NCBI GenBank assembly: GCA_003254885.1
Contig: QANT01009247.1
Location: 1 to 63,479 of the forward strand
DNA length: 63,479 bases
From: Purshia tridentata
Lineage: Eukaryota; Streptophyta; Magnoliopsida; Rosales; Rosaceae
Direction of reading: 5' to 3'
The position numbers and the translations under genes were made by a program. This document shows, one piece after another, positions 13,733-28,096 of the stretch. The notes beneath the pieces are model-generated. The model saw only the letters and a list, made by a program, of their open reading frames with translations, searched no databases and had not been told where the DNA came from. Every line of letters begins with the position of its first letter. The stretch's first letter is position 1.

Positions 13733-15068
13733 GTACACTATTCATAACCCCCTATTTTGAACTTGATTAATTCAAAACCCCCCCTTTAATAAAAAAACCC
13801 TCTATTAGAGACTTGAAATTTCCCAAAACCCCCAGGTCAACTAGGTTTGACCACCATATGTTCTAATATTCCAATTATAACCTCTGAAAAATATCCAAAG
13901 CCACATTTCAAATTTCCTTTCTCTCCCCCCACCTTATCTCTTTCCTCTCTCGTCACTTTTACTCTTTGCGCCTGTTAACCGGCGATATCACCATTGTCTA
14001 GCGGCTAACAACGCCGAAACCAGTTCGGTTCTCCTCTCATTTTTCTCCTCTATCTAACCAGGCCTTCTCTTTTCTAGAAAACCCACAGAAATCCAAACCC
14101 AGCCTGAAGTTTGATCGTCATCTCCAGCAGTGACTTCAAGATTCCGGTGGCGTCGCAGCAGCTCTCCACTTCCAGAAGCTTCCTTTCAATGTGGTGAATG
14201 TGATGGTGGTCTTAGATTCTCCAACTGACCACCGTGGACGGCGAATTGACGTCGAGAAGGTCTGAGACATATCGCTGCCTTTGTCGGCAATTATGACAGC
14301 GGATTGAAATGGTTCCGGTCCCATTCTTCTCCCCTTGATATTCTCTCTCTACTGGTATACAAGTTTAGGTTCAACTGCTTCAAATTTCAAAAGTCCTAAT
14401 TTGAAAACCCCAACCCCCACCGCTACCATTCTCGGGTTTTGACAACTCCGATCACCTATGTAGTGAATGTGAAAACTCCGAGCCTCAGGAAGTGAGTGAG
14501 AGTTTGAGATCAGTTGAAAAATAATGGGTTAAATAACTGTAAATTGTTTTTAGTGAATCAGTTTTAGTGTAACTAAATTTTTTAGTTAAATGTTTGAAAT
14601 TCAGTTTTAGTAGTGTGCGTGTAACTATATTTAATGGCTTGTTATATTAGTGAAACTGAATGTATGTGTGCGATTGTGTTAGTGAATATATGTAGTTTTG
14701 AAATTTAGTTTCAGTGTAACTGTTTTTTAAAAATTTAGTTTCAATTTCAGTATAATTGTATTTCAGAAATACAATTACACTAAAACTAAAACTGTTTTTT
14801 TAGTGAATGTGTAACTGTTTTTTAGTGAAAGTGTAACTGATTATTTAGTGAAGGTGTAATTGTTTTTTTAGTCAAGGTGTAACTGTTTTTAAAATACAGT
14901 TACAGTGGGTGCGCGTTAGTCCATGTCAGAGCGTATCAGCGGCCGTCAGAGCGTGTCAGAAGGATAAAAGATGCATTATAAGTTTTAGGGGGTTTTAGGA
15001 AAGTTTCTAAATGTGTGGAGGCTTAGAAATTTTTTTTGGTAGTTAGGGGGTTTAAAAAAAGTTGCTGT
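13733..15068. mobile_element. Non-autonomous Mutator-like element (candidate)
   Basis: An 11-base direct repeat TTATATTAAAT flanks this stretch (13722-13732 and 15069-15079), the target duplication size typical of Mutator-like elements. The ends are related in inverted orientation: the left end runs into cataaccccctatttt, and the right end, read on the other strand, into tttaaaccccctaac. Degenerate C-rich blocks repeat inward on both sides for about 100 bases. The inside has a GC-richer core (about 13920-14470) unlike the flanks, then an AT-rich minisatellite. There is no transposase, so it would move only with help. The AT-rich flanking repeat could be chance, hence moderate confidence. Confidence 0.5.
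14520..14900. repeat. Degenerate minisatellite around gtgtaactgttttttagtga
   Basis: Units of roughly 20-25 bases built on gtgtaactgttttttagtga repeat with variations, clearest at 14805-14893. An inverted stretch, acaattacactaaaact, occurs at about 14768, so the array can also fold. It lies inside the candidate Mutator-like element. Confidence 0.65.
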
Positions 15069-15079
15069 TATATTAAATT

Positions 15080-17230
<2,151 letters not shown>

Positions 17231-18396
17231 ACTTTGCAAGGATTTTGTATTAATGTAGTTCTTACGCCCTTTTTATTATGTTTTGGTTTTGGATTTGGTA
17301 TTGCACAGGTTGCTTTTCGTTAATAAGGAAATCCATTTTGCTTTTGTTCTATATGTTTGGTGATTTAAAAGCAAAAACAGTCTCATAGCTCATAGCAGCT
17401 AGAATCAACATGGATGTAACCATGCTGATCGCAAACAGGCGTAGCATTAGCGTATCTAGTGTTTCTCTAATTTTTGTTTTGGAATTGTTTTCTGTTTTGC
17501 GTATTTATTGTGTTTTGAGAAATTTCTTTTTCCCACATGCTTGGAAAGGTTTGGGATGAGTTTACTATGGTGGTGTCATGTCATAGTTTTTGCTTTTGTG
17601 ATTCCTTTGGTGGTGTCAAGTCATAAAGTTTAAGCATCCTGTCGGTGTGGCCTGTGGAATGTGGATACTATATAAATGAAAATAACATGCATAATTTGAG
17701 ACATCACCTAAAAGGCTAAAACATGGGTTAACTCACTATGGACCTTTCATTTGGACCAGCTCAGCAGTTGATGTGTGTGAAGTGTGTACTCACTGTTGGA
17801 GATAAACGGTGAGTGTGGAACAATTGGTGTATACATATGTTACATGAAAGTTGTTATATATACCATCTGTTGCATAGAAAACGGTTGCAGAAAACATTTC
17901 TGGATATTGCAGTTGGAGTTGATAAGAAAAGCTGCTTACTGCCATAGCAGTGTTGATCTTTACTTGTAGCTGAAGTTGTATGAGTTTTAGTTTCTCCAGT
18001 ACCACTGGACTCCTATTTCAAACAGAATCGGTTGGTTTATTTTGATGGTTTTAATCTATCGAACCAAGTAGCAACCACAATCCACAAGGATCATTGGATT
18101 GTTCAGCTGGGAAAATGATCATAACGTACGTATGCTGAAAGTTAATTCTGTTAAGCTGAGAACCTGAAAATACACATTAGCAGAATCATTTCCAAGGGTT
18201 CCACCAATTCGATGGTAAAAGATGGTACAATATGTGCTTTCCCTAGACTACTTTTGTTTAAATTACAAACAGAATATTAGAATAAGGTGTCAAACAAACT
18301 AATTTCAAGGGAACAATCTGATAAACACCAACAAAATCAGTGAGTTGTAACAAACATAAACTTTCAATGTTCTGATCTCTTCCTGAGCTACCTACT
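17231..18396. other. Convergent 3' region between threonine synthase and VIP3
   Basis: This should hold both 3' untranslated regions. A taataag/gtaatt-type AT-rich stretch follows the threonine synthase stop within 100 bases. The middle holds no convincing reading frame or RNA gene. Confidence 0.45.
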
Positions 18397-19876
18397 TCAA
18401 GAGTAGTCATACAGTGATATACTCTTGTCATCCGAGACACTAGCAAGTCTACCAGGCCCTCCTGCCGGTCGAAAGGCGACTCCCCATACTTGGTCAGTGT
18501 GGTTGCTCATTGTCTGCACAGCCCCTCTCATGCCAATATCCCATAGCCTCACAGTTCTATCACTTGAGCCTGTTGCAATGGCTGCCCCATCCATGCTTAC
18601 ATCCACACTCAGGACCCAGCTTGCATGACCTGACATGGCCCCAACCAAGGTTTTCCCCTCAGCATCGTACATGTGCACATGGCTATCATCCGAGCCCGTG
18701 AAGAGTAACCGGGGCTCGACAGGAGAAAACACAAGAGACCGCACAGGCATGAAGTGCCCTTCCAGGTGGTGCATAAACTTTCCACGATCTGTGTCAAAAA
18801 CAGAAACGGTCCCATCCATCGAGCCACAAGCTATGCGCCTCCCATCAGGACTCCAGGCAACTGATAGCACAAACTTCTTGCTGCTGCTTTTATCAGCAGG
18901 CTTGGGTCCTTCTGGGCGAGGAATCGACAATGTGGCAACCAGATTCCATGTGGTGGTGTCCCAAACCTTGACTGATGCGCTACCCCCACCTGCCACAGCT
19001 AGCATGGTACCCTGATCCAAGAGCAACAGTTATCATCAATAATGGATTTGCTTCAAACCCTCCAAACTTACTTTAGAAAGGAGAAAAAATGGTTTTTGAG
19101 CTTGAATCGTGTTGGTCTGATAAATAAGAGTAATGCCAGACACCAAAAATAAATCTCAAACTTTCTGACACCAAGTGTTAATGCTCATTTTTACACACGT
19201 TTCATTTGTTCATAATCATATATTCACATCTGGTTATGCAGTGATAACTATGTGGTGGATACTTATTACTGGAAAATTTTACAAGCAGGCAGAAAAGGAA
19301 AATGCAACATGTTCTAGAAAGTGACATCCCAACCAGATCTATTATTCGAAGTCCCAAGTCTAATTTCAGCAAAATATCTCAAGCAAAAAACAAAATTAAG
19401 CAAAATTTTATACTTAAGAGACACAAGTACATAAACAAATAAAGCAGCATATATGCACACACTTGCTCACAAATATGGTAAATAAAACAAACAAGTGCAA
19501 GAAAGAGACCCAAAATTTCAACATTGCAATGGTGTACCTGGGGATTAAAGCGTAACTGCCAGACTTCAGAGGGCGGGGATTCGAGACTGGCGATGGTGCT
19601 GTTGGAGTCCACGTCGAAGACCCGAACAAAGCTGTCGAGCGAAGCCGAGGCGGCGATGTGGCCCGAGGGGTGAGCCGCCACTGAAGCCACGCCCAGGCAG
19701 TGGCCGGTCATCTTGCCCCGGCTCACCAGCTCGTCCGGCTGCCAAAGCCGCACGGTCTCGTCCAGTGACCCGGTTAGCAGCAAAGCGGGTCGGGTATCAG
19801 TCGCAGGGACCCATGTGACCGCCCATACCGACTCCTCGTGCGCTTCCTCGATTGATTTCAGCCCTGCGAGCTTCAT
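18397..19876 (-). CDS. VIP3: VIP3/SKI8-type WD40 repeat protein
   Basis: VIP3 serves in the Paf1 complex (H3K4 methylation, flowering genes such as FLC) and in the cytoplasmic SKI complex that feeds mRNA to the exosome. Two exons, 19538-19876 and 18397-19011, join at NPQ/GT to give 317 residues, close to the Arabidopsis length. Seven WD blades are visible, with the signatures LLLTGSLDETVRLWQP, AASASLDSFVRVFDVD, SASVKVWD, ACGSMDGTVSVFDTD, LFTGSDDSHVHMYDAE, ATGSSDRTVRLWDI and ASVSDDKSISLYDYS at the C-terminus. I chose the ATG giving MKLAGLKSIEEAHE, matching family members. The same frame is open upstream to about 19993, but that extension is not conserved in the family. Confidence 0.96.
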
Positions 19877-21913
19877 TGATGGCTTTTGACTGAACAACCC
19901 TAGGTCCCTAGTGCATAGTTCTTCACTCTCTTCACTTTTCACTTTCAGAAGGTTTTGGGTATTATTGCTTGGGTTTGGTTGCTCGGCCCACAACCGAGTG
20001 GGCCATTCACCCAGGTATAATGAATTAGTTCATTTATTAATTAATTTAAACAAGTCGTATATTGCTCAGACCTATAAATTGAGTTGAGTTATAGTCAAAG
20101 TTGCTAGTAGAAAACCTAAATAACTCGCCAGTTAAATATATTATTTTAAATATATGTTATTTTCACCCTTAATATATTTTGTCACTTTATCACTCGCCAG
20201 TTAAATTTAAGAAAATAACAACCATTCTTCTCATTCCCATTATTCCTAAAATATCCTTAAAATACCAAATGCAATTACTTCAAAAATAAAAAAAATTTTC
20301 TTTTCTTATTTCTCTCATAAATCCTAACTTTATTCTTTGTACATTAATGTTTCATTTTATTAGGGTTTTGTTTAAAATTTTCTCAATCGCGTACCACAAA
20401 CTTGATAAAGCAAAAACCCATTAACCCACCACGAGACTAGTATTAAGGCCAACCCTCATTGCCACACCCATATTTTCCTTTTCAACCAAGCTCTCATTCT
20501 TCCCAAAATCGATTAGTACGACTCGACATTAGTCATGTGCTTTGACAAGTTACAAAGGGTAGATAAATGCTACGTAGGCCCTTGTATGTCATTTTACACA
20601 AAGATCAGCTTGATATATTGACATGTTTGTTAAAAGGTAGGTGAAAAAATATGATAAAGGGGGTGAGAATAACATCATTTTTTTTTTTAGTTCACTAATT
20701 CAATTTGTGGGTGCAGGTAAGAGTCCCCTATTCTTATGTGAGGGACCATATTAAACTACTTTGGATCATATATGAAGGGTAGCTTGATTAGCTAACAATG
20801 GGATTGCTATAGTCATTAAAGGAAGAAGATCTCTTGCCCTACTCATTTAGTACCAGGCTAAAATCCTAAGCCATAGAACTCTTCTTTTTCTCCCTACTCT
20901 TTCTCTCTTTACTTTGTTTTCAATAACTAAAATTTTAGCCTAATACCAAACGGGTAGAAAAAACAGAATACATACAAGCTTAACGAAAAAATTGTCTATT
21001 AGAAAGTCTCCTTTGGCCAGCAAGTTAATTATACATTTTCTTGAAGTAAAGCTGTGGTAAACAGACCACTTGTGTACTCTATTTCATAAATGACTTCTCT
21101 TATGTAATGATACCATTTTTCTCCAAGTTCAATTAATAAAAAACATTTAAACCAAAGCTTCATAACTTCTACCTTAGACAATGACTCCTCTCTTTACTAG
21201 TAGTATAGGCTTAAATGCTTAATTAAGATTGCATGCAAATCAGGTAACAGAAAAGCGCCATTAGTAACTAGTTCACTACTATCAAATCAATTTGGGTCTG
21301 CTCTCATACATATGCTCAAACACATAATCTTGTACAATACAAAAGGACTCCAAGAGGTGAACAAAAACCACATTTAGAGCCCAATACCTATATACATTGA
21401 TACAGTACTGTTCACCATAATATCATCAACCAACCAGTAGTACAAGTATGAAATCCACAACTCAGCATTTTTTCAAATTAATGCATGAGCTCTAAGTTGT
21501 GAGGAAAAAATAAAACCACACTCAGAACCCATTGCCTGTAACATGATTATGATACTACTACCATACCAACCTATACATACACACTGATATATCATATATA
21601 TCATCAAACAATGCAAACCGAAAATCCAAATTCGCATCTTTATCCATCTGCAAAGGGTGCTCCAAGAGATTGAACAAAAAACACAATTAGAGCTACCCCT
21701 TCGCCTTCGATCTCTTCTTTACCCCCAATGTATTCGGTACCATACTATAAATGTGTTAAATTAATGTAAGTGAATATATAATGTGTGTGCCTTCACAAAA
21801 ATATCAAATAAAACCCAGTAGAAAATAGTGAACAAAAATTAACCAGTGCAGCGGGTTCGGGTTCGGTTTCGGTTTCGGGTTTTCCAGCAAATTCGGGCTT
21901 GACCCTCTCAATC
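19877..21913. other. Spacer between VIP3 and the DUF761 gene
   Basis: The right end should hold the 3' untranslated region of the proline-rich gene and the left end the VIP3 promoter. The middle is AT-rich with no gene-like frame. A GGGTTC/GGTTTC-rich stretch at about 21850-21885 overlaps the probable 3' end of the next gene. Confidence 0.45.
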
Positions 21914-23629
21914 TCATTGTTTTGGGGCCGGACCATGGCCCAGATTCTTTTTCTCCCGCAACGAGTTCATCTTCTCAAGCCTCCACTCGTCTCTCAGCCT
22001 GGCGATGAAGGAATCAGCTTTGGTGTTAACATCTGGGCTGGGACAGAACACAGACCCGGCCCCACCACCAACATATTCACCGTCCATCACGTTGACTCTC
22101 TTTGACGCGTCTTCCTCACCTGCCAATTTATCAACGTCATCCAATTCAGGAGACCCACAGCGGGAGCTCTGAGTGCTCCGTATCTTAACAAAATCCCCTC
22201 GGACAGAAAACCTCAGCTCCGGCATTTTGAACGGCGGCGGAGGTGGTGCAGGAGGAATCAGCGGACTCTGGCAGCCGGTATTCACATTCTCGTCGTAGAA
22301 ATTGTTCGCCTTGTTTGGCAGCGGTGGCCGGCCGCCGGCTGCAGATGCTCGCGGCCGGGAAGCACTCGGCGGTGGTGGGGTAGGTGGTGCCGGTGGGGGC
22401 ATAGTGGTCCGAGTACTCTGACTTTTGTGTTTTTGCATTGGCGGTGTCATCGGCGGCGGTGGCCGTGGAGGGGGCGGCGAGACCGAATGGATTTTTTTAG
22501 TTTTGCTTCCTTTTTTGAACAGACTGTGAAACACGGAAGAAGGTGGAGGCGGAGGTGGTGGTGGAGGCGGCGGCGACGGAGGCGGTCTTGGGTAGTACTG
22601 ATGTTCTTGTTGTTCGATCGGAGAGTGATCATGAGGGGCAGAATCGTAAATGTTTCTGATGGTCACCTTCTGCTTCTTCTTCCTCTTTCTTTGGTTGTTC
22701 AGAACCGAAGCCCAAACCATTGCTATCTCCCTCTTCACATTACTCTTTCTGCGTTTATGCTCCGACCGAATACGAATGGGTGATGGTGGCGGCGCTGGCC
22801 TCGGAGGTGGCGGAGGAGGAGGCGTTGGTGGTGGAGATCGAACTTCTGCCTCATTTTCATAATTCACTTCCTCTACTGCTTTTTCTTTACGTCTAACGGT
22901 CTGATACGTCCTTCTCGTTTTTTGATGACGTGTCGCTGTCGGCGGAGGAGGTGGCGGGGGTGGGGGCGCGGGTGACCTGGGTGGCGCGGGAGAAGAGTGA
23001 AGTACTTGGAAAGTATCAACCGGAATCTCTTTAACATCATCACACTCCTTGGAGCCGCTTTGCTTTGTATGGTGTCGGTGTTCTATAGTCGAGGATGAAC
23101 TGCGATAATTGTTGATTTCGAAGTCGTCAAAGAACCGAAACCGAGACTTCTCGTCTCGGGTTTGTTCATCTTCCCATAATGATTGTTGCCTCAGATCTGG
23201 GTAGGAGCTACTGCTCCTCCTCAACCTGCCACCACCGTTGGATTCCGGTGTCCTAATAGAAGGAGGATCGTAGATCTTATTCCTCTCAGAATATCCAAAC
23301 CATTGCTGTGGAAGTACCGACTCTGATTCTGGAATATTTGTGTTGTTGCCTGCAACATTTACAGGGTCTTGTAGATGATCTTCGTCCGCGGGTGATCCGT
23401 CGTCGTTTTTCTTAGCGAAGATCCCGCATAGGATTGCAAAGATGACAAGAAAAACGTTGAAAGAGTCCCAGCTTTTCTTGACTGAAATAGTGGGTCGAAG
23501 AATTTGAGAAGTGAGGGACAGAAATGGAGGGATGAGAAAGAAGAGGAAGATTAAGGTGATGATGGGCAAGAGGATGATTAGCACAGGTGGTTCGAGAAGC
23601 GGAGACGGCGAGGGACGGCGGCGAGGCAT
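21914..23629 (-). CDS. Proline-rich membrane protein with DUF761-like tail
   Basis: A single exon gives 571 residues. Two hydrophobic segments sit near the N-terminus (about 14-40 and 57-73), suggesting membrane anchoring. The middle is dominated by polyproline runs of up to ten or more prolines, mixed with basic and serine-rich stretches. The C-terminus (about 534-558) has VNTKADSFIARLRDEWRLEK, the DUF761 signature of plant proteins often annotated as hydroxyproline-rich glycoprotein family. The polyproline runs look like formin FH1 segments, but no FH2 domain follows. Function is unknown; such proteins may bind profilin or SH3-type partners, which is inference. GC-rich proline codons create several antisense shadow frames. 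Confidence 0.88.
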   Translation of the reverse strand: MPRRRPSPSPLLEPPVLIILLPIITLIFLFFLIPPFLSLTSQILRPTISVKKSWDSFNVFLVIFAILCGIFAKKNDDGSPADEDHLQDPVNVAGNNTNIPESESVLPQQWFGYSERNKIYDPPSIRTPESNGGGRLRRSSSSYPDLRQQSLWEDEQTRDEKSRFRFFDDFEINNYRSSSSTIEHRHHTKQSGSKECDDVKEIPVDTFQVLHSSPAPPRSPAPPPPPPPPPTATRHQKTRRTYQTVRRKEKAVEEVNYENEAEVRSPPPTPPPPPPPRPAPPPSPIRIRSEHKRRKSNVKREIAMVWASVLNNQRKRKKKQKVTIRNIYDSAPHDHSPIEQQEHQYYPRPPPSPPPPPPPPPPPSSVFHSLFKKGSKTKKIHSVSPPPPRPPPPMTPPMQKHKSQSTRTTMPPPAPPTPPPPSASRPRASAAGGRPPLPNKANNFYDENVNTGCQSPLIPPAPPPPPFKMPELRFSVRGDFVKIRSTQSSRCGSPELDDVDKLAGEEDASKRVNVMDGEYVGGGAGSVFCPSPDVNTKADSFIARLRDEWRLEKMNSLREKKNLGHGPAPKQ

Positions 23630-26072
23630 GGAGGTGGTGGTGCTGTTTAGACTGTCCAGTCTTTGTTTAGTTGCATTGCATAGCTTTTGATGACTTGGGT
23701 TTGGGTTTTTGGGAAAAAACTAAACAGAGTATAAATCTTGGGGAAGCACTCGAGTCACTTTAGCAGACAGATACCAAATGAAAAAATATCAATGCACGTT
23801 TATTCTTTCCTTTTTAGTTTACTAAAAATATATCTTATTAATTTGACCTGATTTGTGTGATTTCATATGCTTAATTATTCAAGTATATTACGTACAAATA
23901 TGTTGTCAATTCTAAACATTAATCATTTAAATTTGAATGTATAAATGCGCACGGCACCACAAAGCTTTTAGTTAAAGATCCATATATTACATATTTTTTT
24001 AATCTAAACTAATTACGTGTTTATAAACGTAAGTAAGAGATTAACAGAGAAGCATTTCAAAGATAATGAAGCAACAATACATATAATATTAGTGTGTGAA
24101 CCATGAGGAGGGTATGTTATAACTTGGGACTGAAGCATGTGGATTAATAAAAACTTTATACATATTTTAAATTGTTTTTATTAAGATGTATAATAATAGT
24201 GTGAATGACTAGCTAATAAACAATATATAATACAATGACAAAATAGAAACTCTTTTAAAAACTCCCAAGTGTGAGTCTTTTTATCCAAATAACTTGATCT
24301 GCAAAAGATACAATATTATTTGAAGTTGTTTGGAAGTATTTCTAAGGCAAATGGAAAAGCAATTCCTGAAGACTCAACTCAGAGAGCTGTACACAAGTAC
24401 TTTCTCTTCTCCTTGTTTGAAGGATTGGAGCGTGGTTGCAATCATTGAAAGTATTATCCTTTACAATAAAACACTAATTAAGAATGTGCCTTTAGGTGGT
24501 GTCACTCTGTCAAAAGAACATTTTTAAAAAGACCCCCCTCCCCTTCTTTCACTGTCGTTTTACTTTATACTGTTCTACATACTTATGCGATTCAGATTTT
24601 CACTTTTTCATTTAGGATTGATTTTGTACTTAAGTTGTAAAACTAAGTACCATAACTCATAGTCATAGATATGAAAGTGACACCGTTTTAGATATAAACA
24701 AAACATGAACATAAAAAATGATCAACAAGATGGTGATTCTATGTTTATATTGTTAAACTGTAAATCTTATATTGATAGCAGGAGCTGAAAAAGCACCAAG
24801 CAATTCTGGGAAAAGCTATAATTTGAATCCTAGTGCTTATGGCTTATCCATGTCCCACGCATGCCCTTATGGCACAATTCAAAGAGTACTGTAGAAAAGA
24901 GCAGATAGGTCCCATATTGGGTTGCAAATTGCAATCAACTTTGTAGAGAAGTGTTTGATGTTTTCCACCAAACAAATTAAATATCACTTGGCATTGCATA
25001 TATATCCTTTGGTGTGAGCTGTGAGGCTGTGCCTGCTACGCGTGTTGGCACTGCGTTTTGTATGAATGAAAGTTGGAGTAGGGACTGTTTGTTTTTGCAG
25101 ACAATTGGAGTAAAAGGGACTGGTTGAGAAAGGACAAGCACTGGAGTGGCCACCAAGACCAAGTGTCGTCCAAGTCTCTCCAAAGGCTAGCGTTTGGTAG
25201 ACCTTTTTCTTTAAACGTTTTCTTTATTTTTATGTTCACGTGAACCTCGATAAATAGAACTCACTAATCCTATTGCCAAATTGCAAGGCATAAGGAGCCC
25301 ATATGCTTCTGGCATGACATAACACCAATAGCGGGTGTGAAATGTAAGGGATTATTCGAATGCTTAGCTTATAATGCGAGTTGAGTATTCAAACACTCTC
25401 TTAGGTCTCGCATTAATATTCTAATTACATTGTCTATTAGAGAATGACTCCACAAAACATAAGAATTTAGAAATATTGTTAAGTTTTGGTTTTGAATTTT
25501 AAGAAATAAAATAAATTTTGTTATATTTGTATCTGTAGTTGAGTGATTAAAGAAAATTTTATATATAATTTAAGCACGAGTGTCCAATAATATTGAGTGT
25601 TTATAAATTTTCTCATTTTAAATTGCCTAATTATATTAAAAATATAATCACTTAATTTTACAAATTTAAATGTCATAATATGGGCGGTCAATAAATTTAT
25701 AATTTTATAATATGGTATTAATAAATATACCCATAGTAAAATGTAAGTATATTAATAACACCATGTGTCCAAAAAATTACTCCTAAATATGTCATATTGT
25801 CACTGTGTTCAGCGAAGTGCCGCATGATCTGGGCCTGCACGATCGAAAGGGAAAAGCAGCTTGGGCTTGCTTGGAATTCTTAACACTATTGGGCTTAAAC
25901 GGTGTCGTCTATGTGGGTGAATGAAATGGCTCGCCATAATTTTGGCATTAAAACACCAGCAAAACCCTACGGTCCCTACTTCTTTTGTAAATGCCTAAAA
26001 CCCCGAATCAGTGAATCACCTCCTTGGGTCGTAGAGCCTTCTGGGTTTTGTGTACAGCAGAGAAACAGAGAG
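23630..26072. other. Divergent intergenic region
   Basis: It lies between the start of the DUF761 gene (leftward) and that of the LYAR-type gene (rightward), so it should hold both promoters. Most of it is AT-rich with no gene-like frame or RNA gene. An in-frame ATG at 25902 lies upstream of the LYAR-type gene but would add 57 residues foreign to the family. Confidence 0.45.
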
Positions 26073-28096
26073 ATGGTGTGGTTTCAGTGTGAGGATTGTG
26101 GAGACAACCTCAAGAAACCAAAGCTGCCAAATCACTTCAACAGCTGCTCAGCTCGCAAGGTCTCATTTTTCACAATCCTAATTACCTGAGACTATGTTTG
26201 GTTCCCAGGAAAATTGTGGCATTAATAAATTTCTGATCTTTTAACTTATTTTTCAGTTTTTTATTGTTAATGTTTCAGCTATCGTGCATCGATTGCGGAG
26301 AGGTATTCGGACGAGAAAGCGTTCAGGGCCACACACAATGTATTACTGAGGCGGTGAGTCTCTCATCGTTTGCTTATCTTTAATACTTTGATTGAATGGT
26401 TTGGTTCAGTGGATCAATACCTATTGCTAAATATTGGGTAAAAAGAGCTGATTTTGTTTTGTTGAACTTGTTACTATTGTCTCATTGTTTTGTTTTGTTT
26501 TTTAATATTTGTCATAAGCTTCAGTGTAGTTTACATTGTATTTCTTTGTTTTCATTATCAGGAAAAATATGGTCCAAAGGGACAAGGGAAATCCTTGAGT
26601 GGTGGGGGAGCCAAACCCAACAAGGATTCAAAGCAGCAACCCGATTTTGATATTACTGTTGGGTTATCCGAGCGCCCTCCATGGTTTTGTAGGTATATTC
26701 CTGTTATTTTGGTGATTTTTTGTATGTATGCTTCTTAGGGACATTCATAATAATTTCATTAAATTTTTGTATGTATTCATATTGTTGCGGTTCAGACTGC
26801 TAAATTAGTTTGTTTTGAATAAATGCATCATCTATTGTAGATATGAAACATGGAAGAGTGGGAGAAGCAACAATATACATTGACATTGTGATTTTGGTAC
26901 CAACTATTACCAACTATCTTCATAATAAAAAATATGTATGATATATTATTTAGCTAGTTATTCTGTGCTTGCAGTCAGTTCTCTTTTCATGATTGGTATC
27001 TGATTGTGGTTTTCTGGATATATCTGTGTCTTTGCAGTCTTTGCAACACTAAAGCTACTAGTAGGCAGACCCTGTTGCTCCATGCTGAAGGAAAGAAGCA
27101 CAGGGCTAGAGCTCGAGCTGTCAATGCTGCAAAGCAACAGTCTAAGCAGCCAGAAGAGTCTGCTGCAGATACAAAACCCCCACCTGAGGAAAATACAAAG
27201 GGTGAATCGCTTGAGAATAAACAAATAGAAGAACCTAAGCATAATAGTTCTGGAGCAGAGAATGGAGCTTTGCTGCCAAAGAAAAAGAGAAAATTGGATG
27301 CATCCGAGAATGATGAATCAAGGAAAAAGACCAAGGATAATGCGTCAGAGGAAGTGATTCAAAATGGGCAAACAGAAGCGAATGGAAAAGAGAGGAAGTT
27401 GAAGAAAGATAAGGTGGTAGAATCCAAGGAAGAACCCAAAAAGAAGATAAAGTGGAAGAAGATGATTACATCAATCTTAAGATCGGTATGTATTCTGAAA
27501 AATATCAGTTCTTGAATTCCTATAAATTTGTGCAATGAGTCATGCACACTTTTCAGAAGAAATAGAAGGAAAAAATATTCATACTATTTCTTTTTAGCAT
27601 GCAAGCATTAGTGAGATGAACTTGATGGCATGAGAAAAGGCAACTCTTTTTTTTGGTGGAAGAAAATGACTAACTTTCCATTTTGTGGGATGGAGACCGT
27701 TATAAAAGAATACAGCAGCTTTGTTTCTATATAATGAATTCTTGCATGTATTATTACATCATTGCCAGTTTTTAATTGTATACTTAATCAGCTCTTTTTA
27801 TTTGGATGGGTGCAGAACGATGGATTTCTGAAGATGAGGAAATTGGAAAAATTTGTTCTGAGTGCTCTTGAGGAATCTGGCATAACAGAAGATGAAGACA
27901 AACTTCATAATACTTTTGAGCACAAGGTTAGCCTATCTAATGTTTATTTATTGTATGCAAATAGCAGTATCAATTGAACATTGACTCCTTTATATTATTT
28001 TCTTTTCTGATGATATTGCTCATTTGGCGCCAGATCAATTCAAGCTCCAGATTTAGAGTTGAGAAAAAGTATGTTCACTTGGTGGCCAAGGATTAA
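26073..28096 (+). CDS. LYAR-type C2H2 zinc finger protein
   Basis: This is a homologue of animal LYAR, a nucleolar protein linked to rRNA synthesis and ribosome assembly. Six exons (26073-26159, 26279-26353, 26562-26692, 27038-27485, 27816-27926, 28034-28096) join in frame to 304 residues. The N-terminus has the two LYAR fingers: [20 protein letters not shown] and [20 protein letters not shown] third finger of the U1/matrin kind follows, with paired cysteines in FCSLC and histidines in [10 protein letters not shown]. The middle is lysine- and glutamate-rich, with a PKKKRK-type nuclear signal. The C-terminus ([12 protein letters not shown]... LRKLEK-like helices) resembles the LYAR C-terminal domain. 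The start at MVWFQC is the family start. In Arabidopsis the likely match is At2g19385. Confidence 0.93.

Noticed and set aside
21850..21885. Telomere-like GGGTTC/GGTTTC repeat
   Set aside because: The units are not the plant TTTAGGG repeat and number only four or five; more likely low-complexity 3' sequence of the proline-rich gene.
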